Positions 32,635-41,521 of a DNA stretch of 64,000 bases are shown piece after piece. The DNA lies in NCBI GenBank assembly GCA_964595575.1, contig CAZQRA010000012.1:1-64000 (forward strand), given 5' to 3'. Every line of letters starts with the position of its first letter. Positions within the stretch are counted from its first letter, which is position 1. The notes below the pieces were generated by a model. That model ran no database searches. It had not been told where the DNA came from and worked only from the letters and a program-made list of their open reading frames with translations. The position numbers and the translations under genes were made by a program. The DNA comes from PALSA-612 sp964595575 (GTDB taxonomy: Bacteria > Actinomycetota > Thermoleophilia > Gaiellales > Gaiellaceae).

Positions 32635-33606
32635 GTGCCCAACAAGGCTCGCCTCCACCGAAGCGAGCTCGCTGTCCCCGGCTCCAGCCCGCGCATGCTG
32701 GAGAAGGCTCCCGCCCTGGGGGCGGACGTGGTCTTCCTCGACCTCGAGGACTCGGTCGCCCCCGAGGAGAAGGAGACTGCCCGCGAGAACGTCATCGCTG
32801 CCCTCAACGAGCTCGACTGGTCTCGCTGCTCGGTTTCGGTGCGCATCAACGGGCTTGACACGCCTTGGTGCTACCGGGACATCGTCGAGGTGGTAGAGCG
32901 GGCCGGAGCCACGCTCGACACGCTCCTCGTACCCAAGGTCTCCCGCGCCGCCGACGTCGAGTTCGTGGCCACGCTCCTCTCCCAGATCGAGGCCGCTAAG
33001 GGTCTTGCCCCTATCGGCCTGCACGTGCTGGTGGAGACAGCGCTGGGCATGGCCAACGTGGAGACGATCGCCCAGGCCTGTCCCGATCGCCTGGAGGCGC
33101 TCGTGTTCGGGGTGGCCGACTACGCGGCCTCCACAGGAGCGCGCACTACCTCCATCGGGGGAGCGAACCCCGACTACGTCGTCCTCGCCGACCCCGACGA
33201 GGAGGGCAGGCGCGAACGCCACTGGGGAGACCCTTGGCACTTTGCCCTGTCGCGTCTCGTGGTGGCCTGCCGGGCATACGGCCTCCGGCCCATCGACGGG
33301 CCCTTCGGCGACATCGCCGATAGGGAGGGCTACCTGGCCGCGGCTCGCCGGGCAGCGGCCCTGGGCTGCGAGGGCAAGTGGGCGATCCATCCCTCCCAGG
33401 TCCCCCTCGCCAACGAGGTGTTCACGCCCTCGAGCGAGGAGGTGGCTCAGGCAGAGCGCATCCTGGCAGCCATGGAGGAAGCCGCCGCTCGGGGACAGGG
33501 AGCAGTCTCCTTGGACGGGCGTCTCGTGGACGCGGCCTCTATCCGCCAGGCCCAGAACGTCCTGGCCAAGGTCGAGCAGCTTCGCCAACGCCAGGCGGCG
33601 CTGTAG
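32635..33606 (+). CDS. Malyl-CoA lyase (HpcH/HpaI family)
   Basis: A 323-residue enzyme of the CitE/Mcl family. ADVVFLDLEDSVAPEEKETAREN, RINGLDTPWCYRDIVEVVE and DTLLVPKVSRAADVEF are followed by LVETALGMANVETIA with the Mg-binding Glu and FGVADYAASTGARTTSIGG with the Asp. DPWHFALSRLVVACRAYGLRPIDGPFGD and GCEGKWAIHPSQVPLANEVF match L-malyl-CoA/beta-methylmalyl-CoA lyases closely. It splits malyl-CoA to glyoxylate and acetyl-CoA. It is 3 bp after the aminotransferase gene and 9 bp before ppc. Confidence 0.9.
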   Translation: MPNKARLHRSELAVPGSSPRMLEKAPALGADVVFLDLEDSVAPEEKETARENVIAALNELDWSRCSVSVRINGLDTPWCYRDIVEVVERAGATLDTLLVPKVSRAADVEFVATLLSQIEAAKGLAPIGLHVLVETALGMANVETIAQACPDRLEALVFGVADYAASTGARTTSIGGANPDYVVLADPDEEGRRERHWGDPWHFALSRLVVACRAYGLRPIDGPFGDIADREGYLAAARRAAALGCEGKWAIHPSQVPLANEVFTPSSEEVAQAERILAAMEEAAARGQGAVSLDGRLVDAASIRQAQNVLAKVEQLRQRQAAL

Positions 33607-33615
33607 GAGGGAGCG

Positions 33616-36285
33616 ATGGCCTCCAGGTCCGCAGCCGAGGAGCGGCTGCTCGCGGCGGCGCCTTCCCCTCACTCGCCTTCCTCCGCGCTCGAACGGGAGG
33701 CGCGCCTCCTCCACCGCCTCCTCCTGGAGATCGTGGAGCAGGAGGAAGGCCGCGCCGCCCGCGAGCTCGTGGAGGGCCTTCACGAGCTTGCCCGGAAGGA
33801 ACGACAAGGCGGGGAACGAGGGCGCGACCCCTTGCGAGCGAGGGTGGCGGCCCTGTCGTGCGCCGAGGCCGCGCTCCTCGCCCGGGCTTGCTCCATGCAG
33901 CTCCAGCTCGCCAACCTGTGCGAGCAGCGAGAGCGGGTGCGGCGGCGGCGGCACTACCAGCGCTCGGAGGCCGATCCCCAGCCGGAGTCGATCGCCGAGG
34001 CGGCGGCGGTGCTGGCCCGCCTCTCTCCCCGCCAACGTCGCGCCATCGTGGAAGGGCTCAGTTGTCGGGTCGTCCTTACTACCCATCCCAGTGACGCTAC
34101 GCGCAGGGCGGTTCTCTACAAACACCAAGTCGTCGACCGAGCACTCGACAGCCTGGAGGGGGAAGCGAGCGAGCGAGGGCGGCGCCTGCTCCTGGACGAG
34201 ATCCGGGAGGCGCTTGCCATCTGGTGGCGGACGGACGAGGTGCGGCGGCTTCCTCCGGATCCCCTGGAGGAGATCCGGAGGACCCTCTTCTACTTCGAGT
34301 CAGTGCTCTTCGACGCCGCTCCCGACGTGGTTCTCGAGCTCGAGGAGAGGCTGGGATACGAGCTCGAGGGAACCCCCCTTACCTTCGGAAGCTGGGCGGG
34401 AGGAGACATGGATGGAAATCCGGCGGTGGGGGCAGGCACCCTGGCCTTCGCCCTGCGCCAGCAACGGCTTTTGGCCCTCCGCCTCCTGGCCGAGCGAGCC
34501 CGACGCCTGACCCGCCTCTACACCCAGTCCGACTCCCTCCTTCCCCCCGACCGGGCCTTGGCCGAGTCCTTGGAGCGCGACCTCGCCCAGCTCTCCGAGG
34601 GAGAGGAACTCCTTGCCCGCTTCCGTCACGAGCCGCTTCGGCTCAAGCTCTACCTCGTTTGGACGCGACTCCGTCGGGCCGAAGAGGCAGCCGCGACGGA
34701 GCGGCCCGCCCCTGGGGCCTACGCGGACCCGCACGAGCTCGAGGAGGACCTCCAGCTTGTGCGACGGGCGACCCGCTCTGCACTTGTGTCCTCGGGATCC
34801 ATTCGCCGCCTCATCTGGCAGGCGCGCATCTTCGGCTTCCACCTCGCCACCATCGACGTCCGCGACCACGCCCAGCGCTTCCAGGCCGTGGCCCGGGAGC
34901 TTCTCCCCGAGTACGCTGCCTGCGAAGACGAGGAGGAGAGGATCGCTCGACTCTCCTCGGCTCTCGGTGCCGGAGAGCGCGGCCGGGAGGAGTCGGTACC
35001 GAGCCCTGAACTTGCCTCGCTCCCTGAGGCCCTGGCCACCATGGGCAAAGCAGCCGCGGCGGACAGGCGCTCGGTGGGCACGCTGCTCGTGTCGGGGTGC
35101 GAGCAGCCCTCCGACGTCCTTGCCGCTCTGTGGCTTGCCCGTCGCCAGGGAGCCCAGGTCGACGTCGCCCCCCTCTTCGAGTCGCAGCGGGCCCTGCGGG
35201 AGGCAGGAAGGACGCTGGAGCGGCTCCTGGCCGAGCCGGCCTACCGGTCTCACTTGGAGGCCCAGGGCATCCAGGAGGTGATGGTGGGCTACTCCGACTC
35301 GGCCAAGGACGAGGGCTTCCTGGCTGCCCAGTGGTCGATCTACGTCGCCCAGGAGGAGCTCGCTACCACCGCTCGCGGGCGGGGGGTACCCCTCCGCCTC
35401 TTCCACGGGCGGGGAGGCTCGCCCGCTCGGGGCGGAGGCCCCACCTTCTCCGCCTTGCGGGCGGTGCCGCCGTCAGCCGCTGGAGTCGCCCTCAAGCTGA
35501 CGGAGCAGGGGGAGGCGATCACCACCAAGTACGCCCATCCCGATCTCGCCCGCCGCTCCCTCGAGCAGATCCTGTCCGCCCTCCTCCAGACAGCCGGGGA
35601 GCGCTCCCAGCCGCCCTCGGCCTGGACGCAAGAGATGGAGGCGCTGGCGGCGGTGGCCCGGGACGTCTACCGGGCGCTCGTCCTCCACCCCGACTTCCAG
35701 CGCTTCTTCACGGCGGTAACGCCCATCGATCTCGTCCGCGAGCTTCCCATCGGCTCTCGCCCCGTCTCCCGCCGACGCGAGGTGAGCGTACGGCACCTCA
35801 GGGCCATTCCCTGGGTCTTCGCCTGGACCCAGAACCGCACCCTCCTTCCTTCCTGGTACGGGGCAGGGAGCGGCCTCGAGGCCGGCGACCGGGAGCTCCA
35901 ACGGGAGATGTGGGAGGAGTGGCCGTTCTTCCGGGCGCTGGTGGCGACCCTGGAGGTCGCCCTCTTCAAGTCCGACCTCGAGGTAGGCGAGCGCTACCTC
36001 GAGCTGGTGGAGGAGCGGGGCCTGGCCGAGCGCCTGTGGACGAGCATCCACGAGGAGCACCGGCGCACGGTGGCGGCGGTCCTCGACATCACCGGCCAGG
36101 ATCACCTCCTCGAGCGCCGCCCTGTCCTTCGGGCCCGACTTCCCTTCCGCAATACGTGGGTGGATCCCCTGAACGTCCTCCAAGTCGAGCTCTTGCGCCG
36201 CTACCGAGGGGGCGAGGCGGAGGCCCGGGAGCCTGCCCTCGCCACCGTGGCCGGAATCGCAGCGGGAGTGCGGAACACCGGTTGA
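33616..36285 (+). CDS. ppc: Phosphoenolpyruvate carboxylase
   Basis: An 889-residue enzyme of full length. LTTHPSDATRRAVL near residue 155 is the first catalytic-His motif, LTFGSWAGGDMDGNPAVG lies near residue 255, VMVGYSDSAKDEGFLAAQW near 555, and LFHGRGGSPARGGGPT near 595 is the glycine-rich loop. NTWVDPLNVLQVELLRRYR ends the family pattern. It carboxylates PEP to oxaloacetate, the CO2-fixing step of the serine cycle as well as an anaplerotic step. ATG with AGGAGGG site; last gene of the operon. The first motif reads THPSDAT instead of the common AHPTEA. Confidence 0.95.
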   Translation: MASRSAAEERLLAAAPSPHSPSSALEREARLLHRLLLEIVEQEEGRAARELVEGLHELARKERQGGERGRDPLRARVAALSCAEAALLARACSMQLQLANLCEQRERVRRRRHYQRSEADPQPESIAEAAAVLARLSPRQRRAIVEGLSCRVVLTTHPSDATRRAVLYKHQVVDRALDSLEGEASERGRRLLLDEIREALAIWWRTDEVRRLPPDPLEEIRRTLFYFESVLFDAAPDVVLELEERLGYELEGTPLTFGSWAGGDMDGNPAVGAGTLAFALRQQRLLALRLLAERARRLTRLYTQSDSLLPPDRALAESLERDLAQLSEGEELLARFRHEPLRLKLYLVWTRLRRAEEAAATERPAPGAYADPHELEEDLQLVRRATRSALVSSGSIRRLIWQARIFGFHLATIDVRDHAQRFQAVARELLPEYAACEDEEERIARLSSALGAGERGREESVPSPELASLPEALATMGKAAAADRRSVGTLLVSGCEQPSDVLAALWLARRQGAQVDVAPLFESQRALREAGRTLERLLAEPAYRSHLEAQGIQEVMVGYSDSAKDEGFLAAQWSIYVAQEELATTARGRGVPLRLFHGRGGSPARGGGPTFSALRAVPPSAAGVALKLTEQGEAITTKYAHPDLARRSLEQILSALLQTAGERSQPPSAWTQEMEALAAVARDVYRALVLHPDFQRFFTAVTPIDLVRELPIGSRPVSRRREVSVRHLRAIPWVFAWTQNRTLLPSWYGAGSGLEAGDRELQREMWEEWPFFRALVATLEVALFKSDLEVGERYLELVEERGLAERLWTSIHEEHRRTVAAVLDITGQDHLLERRPVLRARLPFRNTWVDPLNVLQVELLRRYRGGEAEAREPALATVAGIAAGVRNTG

Positions 36286-36401
36286 GAGGCGACCGGGCCT
36301 GACCGGCGGGCCGCTCCTGCCCTCCGAGCGAAGCCACCTTCTCCGTCCTGATCGATATTGACCAGGAAGGTCACGCCTAGACGCTTGCGCGCTCCTCGCC
36401 G

Positions 36402-36647
36402 ATGGTGGACCATCGGCCGGGTAGGTCGAAGGTGCGCTTCGACGTCACCGCCGTCGACGTCAACCACGGCTTCAGCCTCTACGACCCTCAGGGGCGGCTG
36501 CTCGGCTCGGTGCAGGCCATGCCCGGCTACCACAACAAGCTCGACGTTACGCTGCGGGAGCCGGGGCAGTACCGCGTCCTCTGCTTCGAGCACTGCGGCC
36601 TCTCCCACCACCTCATGGAAGCCACCTTCACGGTCACGGAGCGGTAG
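36402..36647 (+). CDS. CuA-domain protein, N-terminally truncated oxidase subunit II
   Basis: An 81-residue product with VDVNHGFSLYDPQG and VLCFEHCGLSHHLM, which hold the complete CuA ligand set (His; C-x-E-x-C; H-x2-M). Normal subunits II of this class have about 160 residues with an N-terminal membrane helix and a longer first half. Here an in-frame TAG (36378-36380) lies just upstream, and only 116 bp separate it from ppc, so that part is absent. Without anchor or signal it could not reach the outer face. It is probably a 5'-truncated remnant. It is followed directly by the subunit I gene. Confidence 0.7.
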   Translation: MVDHRPGRSKVRFDVTAVDVNHGFSLYDPQGRLLGSVQAMPGYHNKLDVTLREPGQYRVLCFEHCGLSHHLMEATFTVTER

Positions 36648-38667
36648 GTGGAAGCGGCGGCCGTCTCCGTCATCCACCCCCGCGGCGACGAGGTCGCCGC
36701 TCAGCCGCGCCTCACCGCCCGCCGGGTCGCCTGGCTGTACGGGGGAACAGGGGTCTCCCTGTTCGCGGTCATGGGCCTGGCCGGCTTGACCATGCGCCTC
36801 GCCCAGGCCACGGTGATCGACCTCGGCGACGAGTGGTTCTACCGCCTGATGACCGTGCACGGGGCGGGGATGCTCACGGGAGCCCTCCTGGCCATGATGG
36901 GGGCGCTGTGGTTCGTCCTCGACGCCGAGGTCGCCCTCGACCCGCGGCGGATGCTGGCCGCCTACGGGCTGGCCCTGGGCGGGGCGGTGGCCGTAGTCGT
37001 GGCCATCCTCATCGGCGGCTTCGCCACCGGCTGGACGTTCCTGTGGCCGCTTCCCGTCCTCGCCGCCGGTGGTTGGCCGACGTGGCCCGCGGCCGCGTTC
37101 CTGGCCGGGCTCTTGGCCGTGGGAGCCGGGTTCATCGTCTACTGCCTCGACCTCCTCATCCGGACGACTGCCCGCTACGGAGGCCTGCAGCGCGCCCTGG
37201 GCATCGCCTACCTGCGCGACCGCGGCGACTCCCCGCCCCCGCCACAAGCGCTGGCCGCGATGGTGGTCTCGCTCGAGGGGCTCTTGGCCAGTGTGGTCGG
37301 CGCCACCGTGATCGTGGCCGAGATCGGCCGGCTCGTCGACGGCGAGGCGGAGCTGGACGCCCTCTGGGCCAAGAACCTCACCTACTTCTTCGGCCACTCG
37401 CTCGCCAACCTCATCATCTACCTCGCCGCCGGCGCCGTGTACGTGCTTCTCCCTCGCTACGCAGGACGCCCCTGGAGAACGACCAAGCCCATCGTGGTGG
37501 CTTGGCTGGGGACGCCCGTGTTCGTGGCCACCGCCTATTCGCACCACCTGTACATGGACTTCGTCCAGCCGGGCGGCCTGCAGGTGATGTCGAGCATCGC
37601 CTCCTTCGCCGCCGCCCTGCCGCCGGCCGTCGTCACCATCTACACGGGGGCGCTCCTCGTCTGGGGCTCGCGCTACCGCTGGACCTTGGCCTCCGCCCTC
37701 CTCTACCTCGGCTTCGCCGGTTGGGCCATCGGTGGCACGGGGGCCGTGCTCGACTCCGTGATCCCCTTCAACTTCCGGTTCCACAACACCCTCTGGGTCG
37801 TCGCCCACTTCCACACCTACCTCCTCCTCTGCGTGATCTTCTGGGCGCTGGCGCTCGTCGTGCACCTCCTGGAGGCAGCCGCCGGCCGGCCGGCGCGGCG
37901 AGGGCCCGCGGCGAACGGCGGTGGCCGGGATGCTGGTGGGCGGATACGGCCTCGTCGCCGTCTGGTACCTCTCCGGCGCCCTCGGCCTTCCCCGTCGCTA
38001 CGCCGTGCAACCGGCGGGAACGGACGGCTACAGCCTGGCCGGCAGCGTCTTCGTCCTCGTCTTCGCCCTCGGCTTCCTCGTCCTCGTCTGGGAGCTCGGT
38101 TGGCTTGCCAGGCGAGCTTGGGCCCGGCGCCCGAGGGAAGTTCTCCGGGAGCCGGCCCGCTCCCGGGAGAGCGCCGCCCCCGAGCGGCCGTCGCGTTCCC
38201 TGGAACCGCCGCTTGCAGCCGGCCCCGAGGTGGCGGTGGCGGTGGCCGCGGCCGTGGTCGCCCTCGCCACCTTCTTTCCGCCGGTAACCGACGCCGTGCT
38301 CGACCACGTTCGCCTCCACCACCTCCAGCACGCCGGTCAGTTCTCCTTCGGCGCCCTCCTGGGGATCGCGTTGGCCGCGCTGCCGCCGCTCCAGGCTCAG
38401 CTGGCCGGCTGGGCCGACCTCTCCATCCTGGTGGTGATCGCCGCCCCCGCCGGGATGCTGCTCGCCATGCTGCCGAGCGTGTACGGCTCGCTCGAGCCCG
38501 ACCAGGGGCTCCACCTCCTCTACCACCTCGGGATAGCGGCGCTCGGCCTCCTCACCGGCCTTGCCTGCGGGGCCCTGGGGCGGGTGGCCGGGCGGCTCGT
38601 GCTTCTCCTCTCGTTGGGTATGGCCGTCATGTACGCAGCTGGAGTGACAGGAGGCCAGGGTGGCTGA
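36648..38667 (+). pseudogene. Heme-copper oxidase superfamily subunit I, frameshifted
   Basis: From the GTG at 36648 the first frame gives ten helices with all six metal histidines: H71 (MTVHGAGM), H250 (FFGHSLAN), H299-H300 (YSHHLYMDF), H387 and H389 (VAHFHTYL). The position four after H250 is Asn, so the cross-linked Tyr of A and B type oxygen reductases is missing. After GRPARRGPAA the frame is lost near AA at 37914-37915; the last helices (AGMLVGGYGLVAVWYLSGALG) continue in another frame to 38667. Removing one A would join them into about 672 residues. The end includes five or six extra helices. Confidence 0.78.
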
Positions 38668-39157
38668 CACGCAGAAGACGACAGGGAATGGGCTTGGGCG
38701 CTGGCTCCTGGGAGGCCTCGTCGCGGGCGGGATCGTGCTCGGCCTTCTGATCGGCGCCTACGAGGTCGGCTACGACCGGGGGCGAGACAGCGTTCGCCCC
38801 CCCGCGCAAACGGAGGCACGGCCCGCTCCCTCCCCGCCGGAGACACGTGGTGGCCTGGTCGAGCGGGGGGAGCAGCTCTTCGCCCGCTACGCCTGCGCCA
38901 GCTGCCACTCCGTGGACGGATCGCCCGGCGCAGGCCCGACCGTGAAGGGACTGGCCGGAAGCCGGGTGCGGCTCGACGACGGCACCACTGTCACGGCCGA
39001 CGACGCCTACCTAGCCGAGTCGGTCACCGACCCGGACGCGAAGGTGGTCGAGGGCTACCGGAAGGGCGTCATGACCGCAGCCGTGGCCGGCTTCGACCTC
39101 GCCTCCAAGCCCCTCGAGGTACAGGCCCTCGTCGCCTACATGAAGGCGAAGCGCTGA
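38660..39157 (+). CDS. Membrane-anchored class I cytochrome c
   Basis: A 165-residue protein. One N-terminal membrane anchor (about residues 14-33) and a Pro-rich linker precede a c-type heme domain with CASCH near residue 77. A possible Met ligand lies in EGYRKGVMTAAVAGFD near residue 140, and LVAYMKAKR is the usual C-terminal helix. It would pass electrons to the adjacent heme-copper enzyme. The GTG overlaps the end of that gene by 8 bp, which supports co-expression. Confidence 0.88.
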   Translation: MADTQKTTGNGLGRWLLGGLVAGGIVLGLLIGAYEVGYDRGRDSVRPPAQTEARPAPSPPETRGGLVERGEQLFARYACASCHSVDGSPGAGPTVKGLAGSRVRLDDGTTVTADDAYLAESVTDPDAKVVEGYRKGVMTAAVAGFDLASKPLEVQALVAYMKAKR

Positions 39158-39158
39158 G

Positions 39159-40097
39159 CTAGGCCGGCCTCCGCCCGGCCTCCTCGCCCCGACAGCGCAG
39201 GGGCTGCCCGCTCGGCCGAGCCGCCAGCGCAGGGAGGACGGCCAGCCAGAAGGTGAACAGGCGGTAGACGAGGACGCCGGCGAGCGCAGGGGCGAGCGGC
39301 AGCCCCACCCAAACCAGGGCGAACGTCATCAGCACCTCGACGAGGCCCGCCCCTCCGGCGGGAAGCGACCGGCGGCTGGCCACGTAGCCGGTGGCGTAGG
39401 CGAGGACGAGAGCCGGCGTCGAGACCTCCACGGAGAAGGTCCTCAGAGCCGCCCACAGGCAGGCGACGTCGCCTAGGTAGTAGAGGGACACGCCTACGAG
39501 ACCCGGCAGGTGTCGCAGCGGCCGTGAGGCAAGCGCCCGCAGCATGACCACGCCGGCAATCGCGTGGGCGAAAGCGGCCTGCAGCCGTCCGCCCCGGGAA
39601 GGGTCGGCCAGCCTGGCGCTCCGCCTAGGCGACGACGCCCACAGAGCGGCGGCGAAGCCCGGTGCCACCGCCAGCCACGGCCAGGTCATACCCGCCTGGA
39701 CGTGACTGCCGGCGGCCAGGAGAAAGAGCGCCGAGCCGAAGGCGGCCGGCGCCAGCACCGCCCACTCCAGCGCTCCCAGGCAGGCCACGCGGGCAATCGC
39801 CTCCTGCTTACGGAGTCCTGCCCCGCGAAGGGCCCGGTAGTCGACACCGAACCCGCCCGAGAGGTGGGAGGCGTGGTAGGCGCCGAAGCCGGCCACCACG
39901 ATCCGAGCCGAGGAGCGAAAGCCGATCACGGGCCCGTTGTCGAGGCGGGCCACGTTGCGGAGGGCAAGGACGTAGCCGACCAGGCCTACCAGCTCGGCTC
40001 CTGCGCACGCGGCCAGCCAGGCAGGCTCAAGGTGGGAGGTGACGTGACGGAGGGCGTCCAGCCCAGCGGCCTGGGCGATGAAGGCCGCGGCCAGCAT
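39159..40097 (-). CDS. UPF0104/YbhN-like integral membrane protein
   Basis: The 312-residue protein has eight or so hydrophobic segments. The C-terminal block RRSLPAGGAGLVEVLMTFALVWVGLPLAPALAGVLVYRLFTFWL is characteristic of the UPF0104 / lysylphosphatidylglycerol synthase membrane-domain family, whose members flip or modify lipids. The soluble synthetase half is absent. The ATG lies inside a hydrophobic segment, so the real start could be further upstream. It converges with the cytochrome c gene, with one base between the stops. Confidence 0.75.
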   Translation of the reverse strand: MLAAAFIAQAAGLDALRHVTSHLEPAWLAACAGAELVGLVGYVLALRNVARLDNGPVIGFRSSARIVVAGFGAYHASHLSGGFGVDYRALRGAGLRKQEAIARVACLGALEWAVLAPAAFGSALFLLAAGSHVQAGMTWPWLAVAPGFAAALWASSPRRSARLADPSRGGRLQAAFAHAIAGVVMLRALASRPLRHLPGLVGVSLYYLGDVACLWAALRTFSVEVSTPALVLAYATGYVASRRSLPAGGAGLVEVLMTFALVWVGLPLAPALAGVLVYRLFTFWLAVLPALAARPSGQPLRCRGEEAGRRPA

Positions 40098-40182
40098 GGC
40101 CAGGGCGGCGGCCGAGGTGAAGGCGAGGAGGCGACGGCTGGAGCCGTGGACTGCTCCGTGCTCGTCGCGGGGCCGGGGCCTG

Positions 40183-40497
40183 TCAGCGATCCTGGTCAGC
40201 GTTCTCGTCGGCGTCGGCTGGATACAGGGGGAGGCCGGTAGCGACCAGGCGCCGGCCGCCGACCTCGTAGACGACGTCCACGGTATCGTGCCGACGGTAG
40301 GTACCGGCGATCCCGAGAACGAGGGATAGCCAGCGGAGAAGGCCCAACCTCCCTTCCTGAGCCAGGCGGCGAGGGAAGACGAGCGTCTCTCCCTCCCGCA
40401 CGAAGTCCACCCCCTCCCGCTGGGGCACGCCGTTGACGTACACCTCGAAGGTGTCCCCGACGCCGGAGGGCAGGAAGACGCGGGTCCTTCCGCTCAC
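40183..40497 (-). CDS. Conserved hypothetical protein
   Basis: About 104 residues from a GTG at 40497 (MSGRTRVFLPSGVGDTFEVY). VYVNGVPQREGVDFVREGETLVFPRRL suggests a beta-rich domain. LGLLRWLSLVLGIAGTYRRHDTVDVVYEVGGRRLVATGL follows, and the acidic tail ends PADADENADQDR. I do not recognise a family with known function. Longer in-frame starts would overlap coxB and are Arg/Ala-rich, so they were rejected. It diverges from the oxidase operon. Confidence 0.65.
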   Translation of the reverse strand: MSGRTRVFLPSGVGDTFEVYVNGVPQREGVDFVREGETLVFPRRLAQEGRLGLLRWLSLVLGIAGTYRRHDTVDVVYEVGGRRLVATGLPLYPADADENADQDR

Positions 40498-40536
40498 CCG
40501 TACAGCATGCCCGAGCCGCTCCTCCTCCCCGGCTCG

Positions 40537-40549
40537 TAGAATCGGCGCC
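40537..40549 (+). promoter_or_regulatory. Leaderless -10 element of the coxB operon
   Basis: TAGAAT (40537-40542) lies 7 nt before the GTG of coxB at 40550, with no purine-rich ribosome site between. The transcript probably begins at the start codon. No clear -35 box. Confidence 0.5.
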
Positions 40550-41521
40550 GTGCTCCCGAAGCGCCGTGTCGTCGTCCTTGCCCTGGCCCTCGTCCTCGTG
40601 GGTGCCACGCCGGCGGCGGCAGGGAACGGAGGGGTCGCTCCCGTGGCCCCAGCCAGCCCCAACGCGGAGGCCATCCGGGACACCTACTGGCTCGTCCTGG
40701 GGCTCACGGGCGGGATCTTCCTGCTCGTCGAGACGGCCCTCGTCCTCTTCATCGTTCGCTTCCGCCGTCGGGGCCGCCCAGCGACGGCCGAGGGCCCCCA
40801 GGTTCGCGGCCACGCTCGGCTCGAGCTTCTGTGGACGCTCGTGCCCGTGCTCGTCCTGGGCGCCATCGCCGGCTTCGTGTTCGCCAAGCTGCCCGACATC
40901 GAGCCGGCCCCTGCCGCCAAGGCAGCCGCGGGGAGACTCGAGGTGACGGTGGAGGGTCGCCAGTACTACTGGCTCGTTCGCTACCCGGGCGGCCGGGTGT
41001 CCGTCGACCGGTTGGTGGTACCCGTGGGGCGGGTGGTGACCTTGAAGGTGGTCTCTTCCGACGTCGTCCACAGCTGGTGGATCCCGGCCCTGGGGGGCAA
41101 GATCGACGCCATCCCCGGTCGTACCAACGCCACCTGGTTCCGAGCCGATCGCCTCGGCGTCTACCGCGGCCAGTGCGCCGAGCTGTGCGGCGTCGAGCAC
41201 GCGCTCATGCGGGCCCGAGTCGAGGTGGTTCGCCCCCGCGCCTACCAGGCCTTCCTGGCCACCCATGCCCCCGGTAGCAAAGCCGTGGGCAGGGAGACCT
41301 TCCAGGGAGTCTGCAGCAAGTGCCACGGCGCCGCCGGCGAGGGCCGGGGCTCGGCGCCGTCGCTGCAGGGACGTATCTTCGACGAGACCACCGCCACGGT
41401 GATCACCGAGGGCATCCGTACCATGCCGGCGGTCGGCGCCGGGTGGTCCCAAGACCAAGTCCGGGCAACGATCGCCTACCTCAAGCGCCGCTTCAGCCCA
41501 GGAGGCCCAGGTGGCAGCTAG
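40550..41521 (+). CDS. coxB: Cytochrome c oxidase subunit II with fused cytochrome c (caa3 type)
   Basis: A 323-residue protein. A signal peptide (about residues 1-25) precedes two membrane helices (about 45-70 and 90-112). The CuA domain has VVSSDVVHSWWIPALGGKIDAIPG and CAELCGVEHALM (C-A-E-x-C-G-x-x-H-x-x-M). A cytochrome c domain with CSKCH near residue 252 and a Met in IRTMPAVGAGW follows. It takes electrons from cytochrome c for the caa3 oxidase. GTG 40550 is chosen because the promoter lies directly before it. It overlaps coxA by 11 bp. Confidence 0.93.
   Translation: MLPKRRVVVLALALVLVGATPAAAGNGGVAPVAPASPNAEAIRDTYWLVLGLTGGIFLLVETALVLFIVRFRRRGRPATAEGPQVRGHARLELLWTLVPVLVLGAIAGFVFAKLPDIEPAPAAKAAAGRLEVTVEGRQYYWLVRYPGGRVSVDRLVVPVGRVVTLKVVSSDVVHSWWIPALGGKIDAIPGRTNATWFRADRLGVYRGQCAELCGVEHALMRARVEVVRPRAYQAFLATHAPGSKAVGRETFQGVCSKCHGAAGEGRGSAPSLQGRIFDETTATVITEGIRTMPAVGAGWSQDQVRATIAYLKRRFSPGGPGGS

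Noticed and set aside
32167..34128. A 653-residue minus-strand frame opposite the aminotransferase, malyl-CoA lyase and ppc genes
   Set aside because: It is antisense to three motif-confirmed enzymes and has no features of its own.
36358..36401. N-terminal half of the CuA subunit in another frame
   Set aside because: None of the frames in the 116 bp after ppc gives a membrane helix or cupredoxin sequence.
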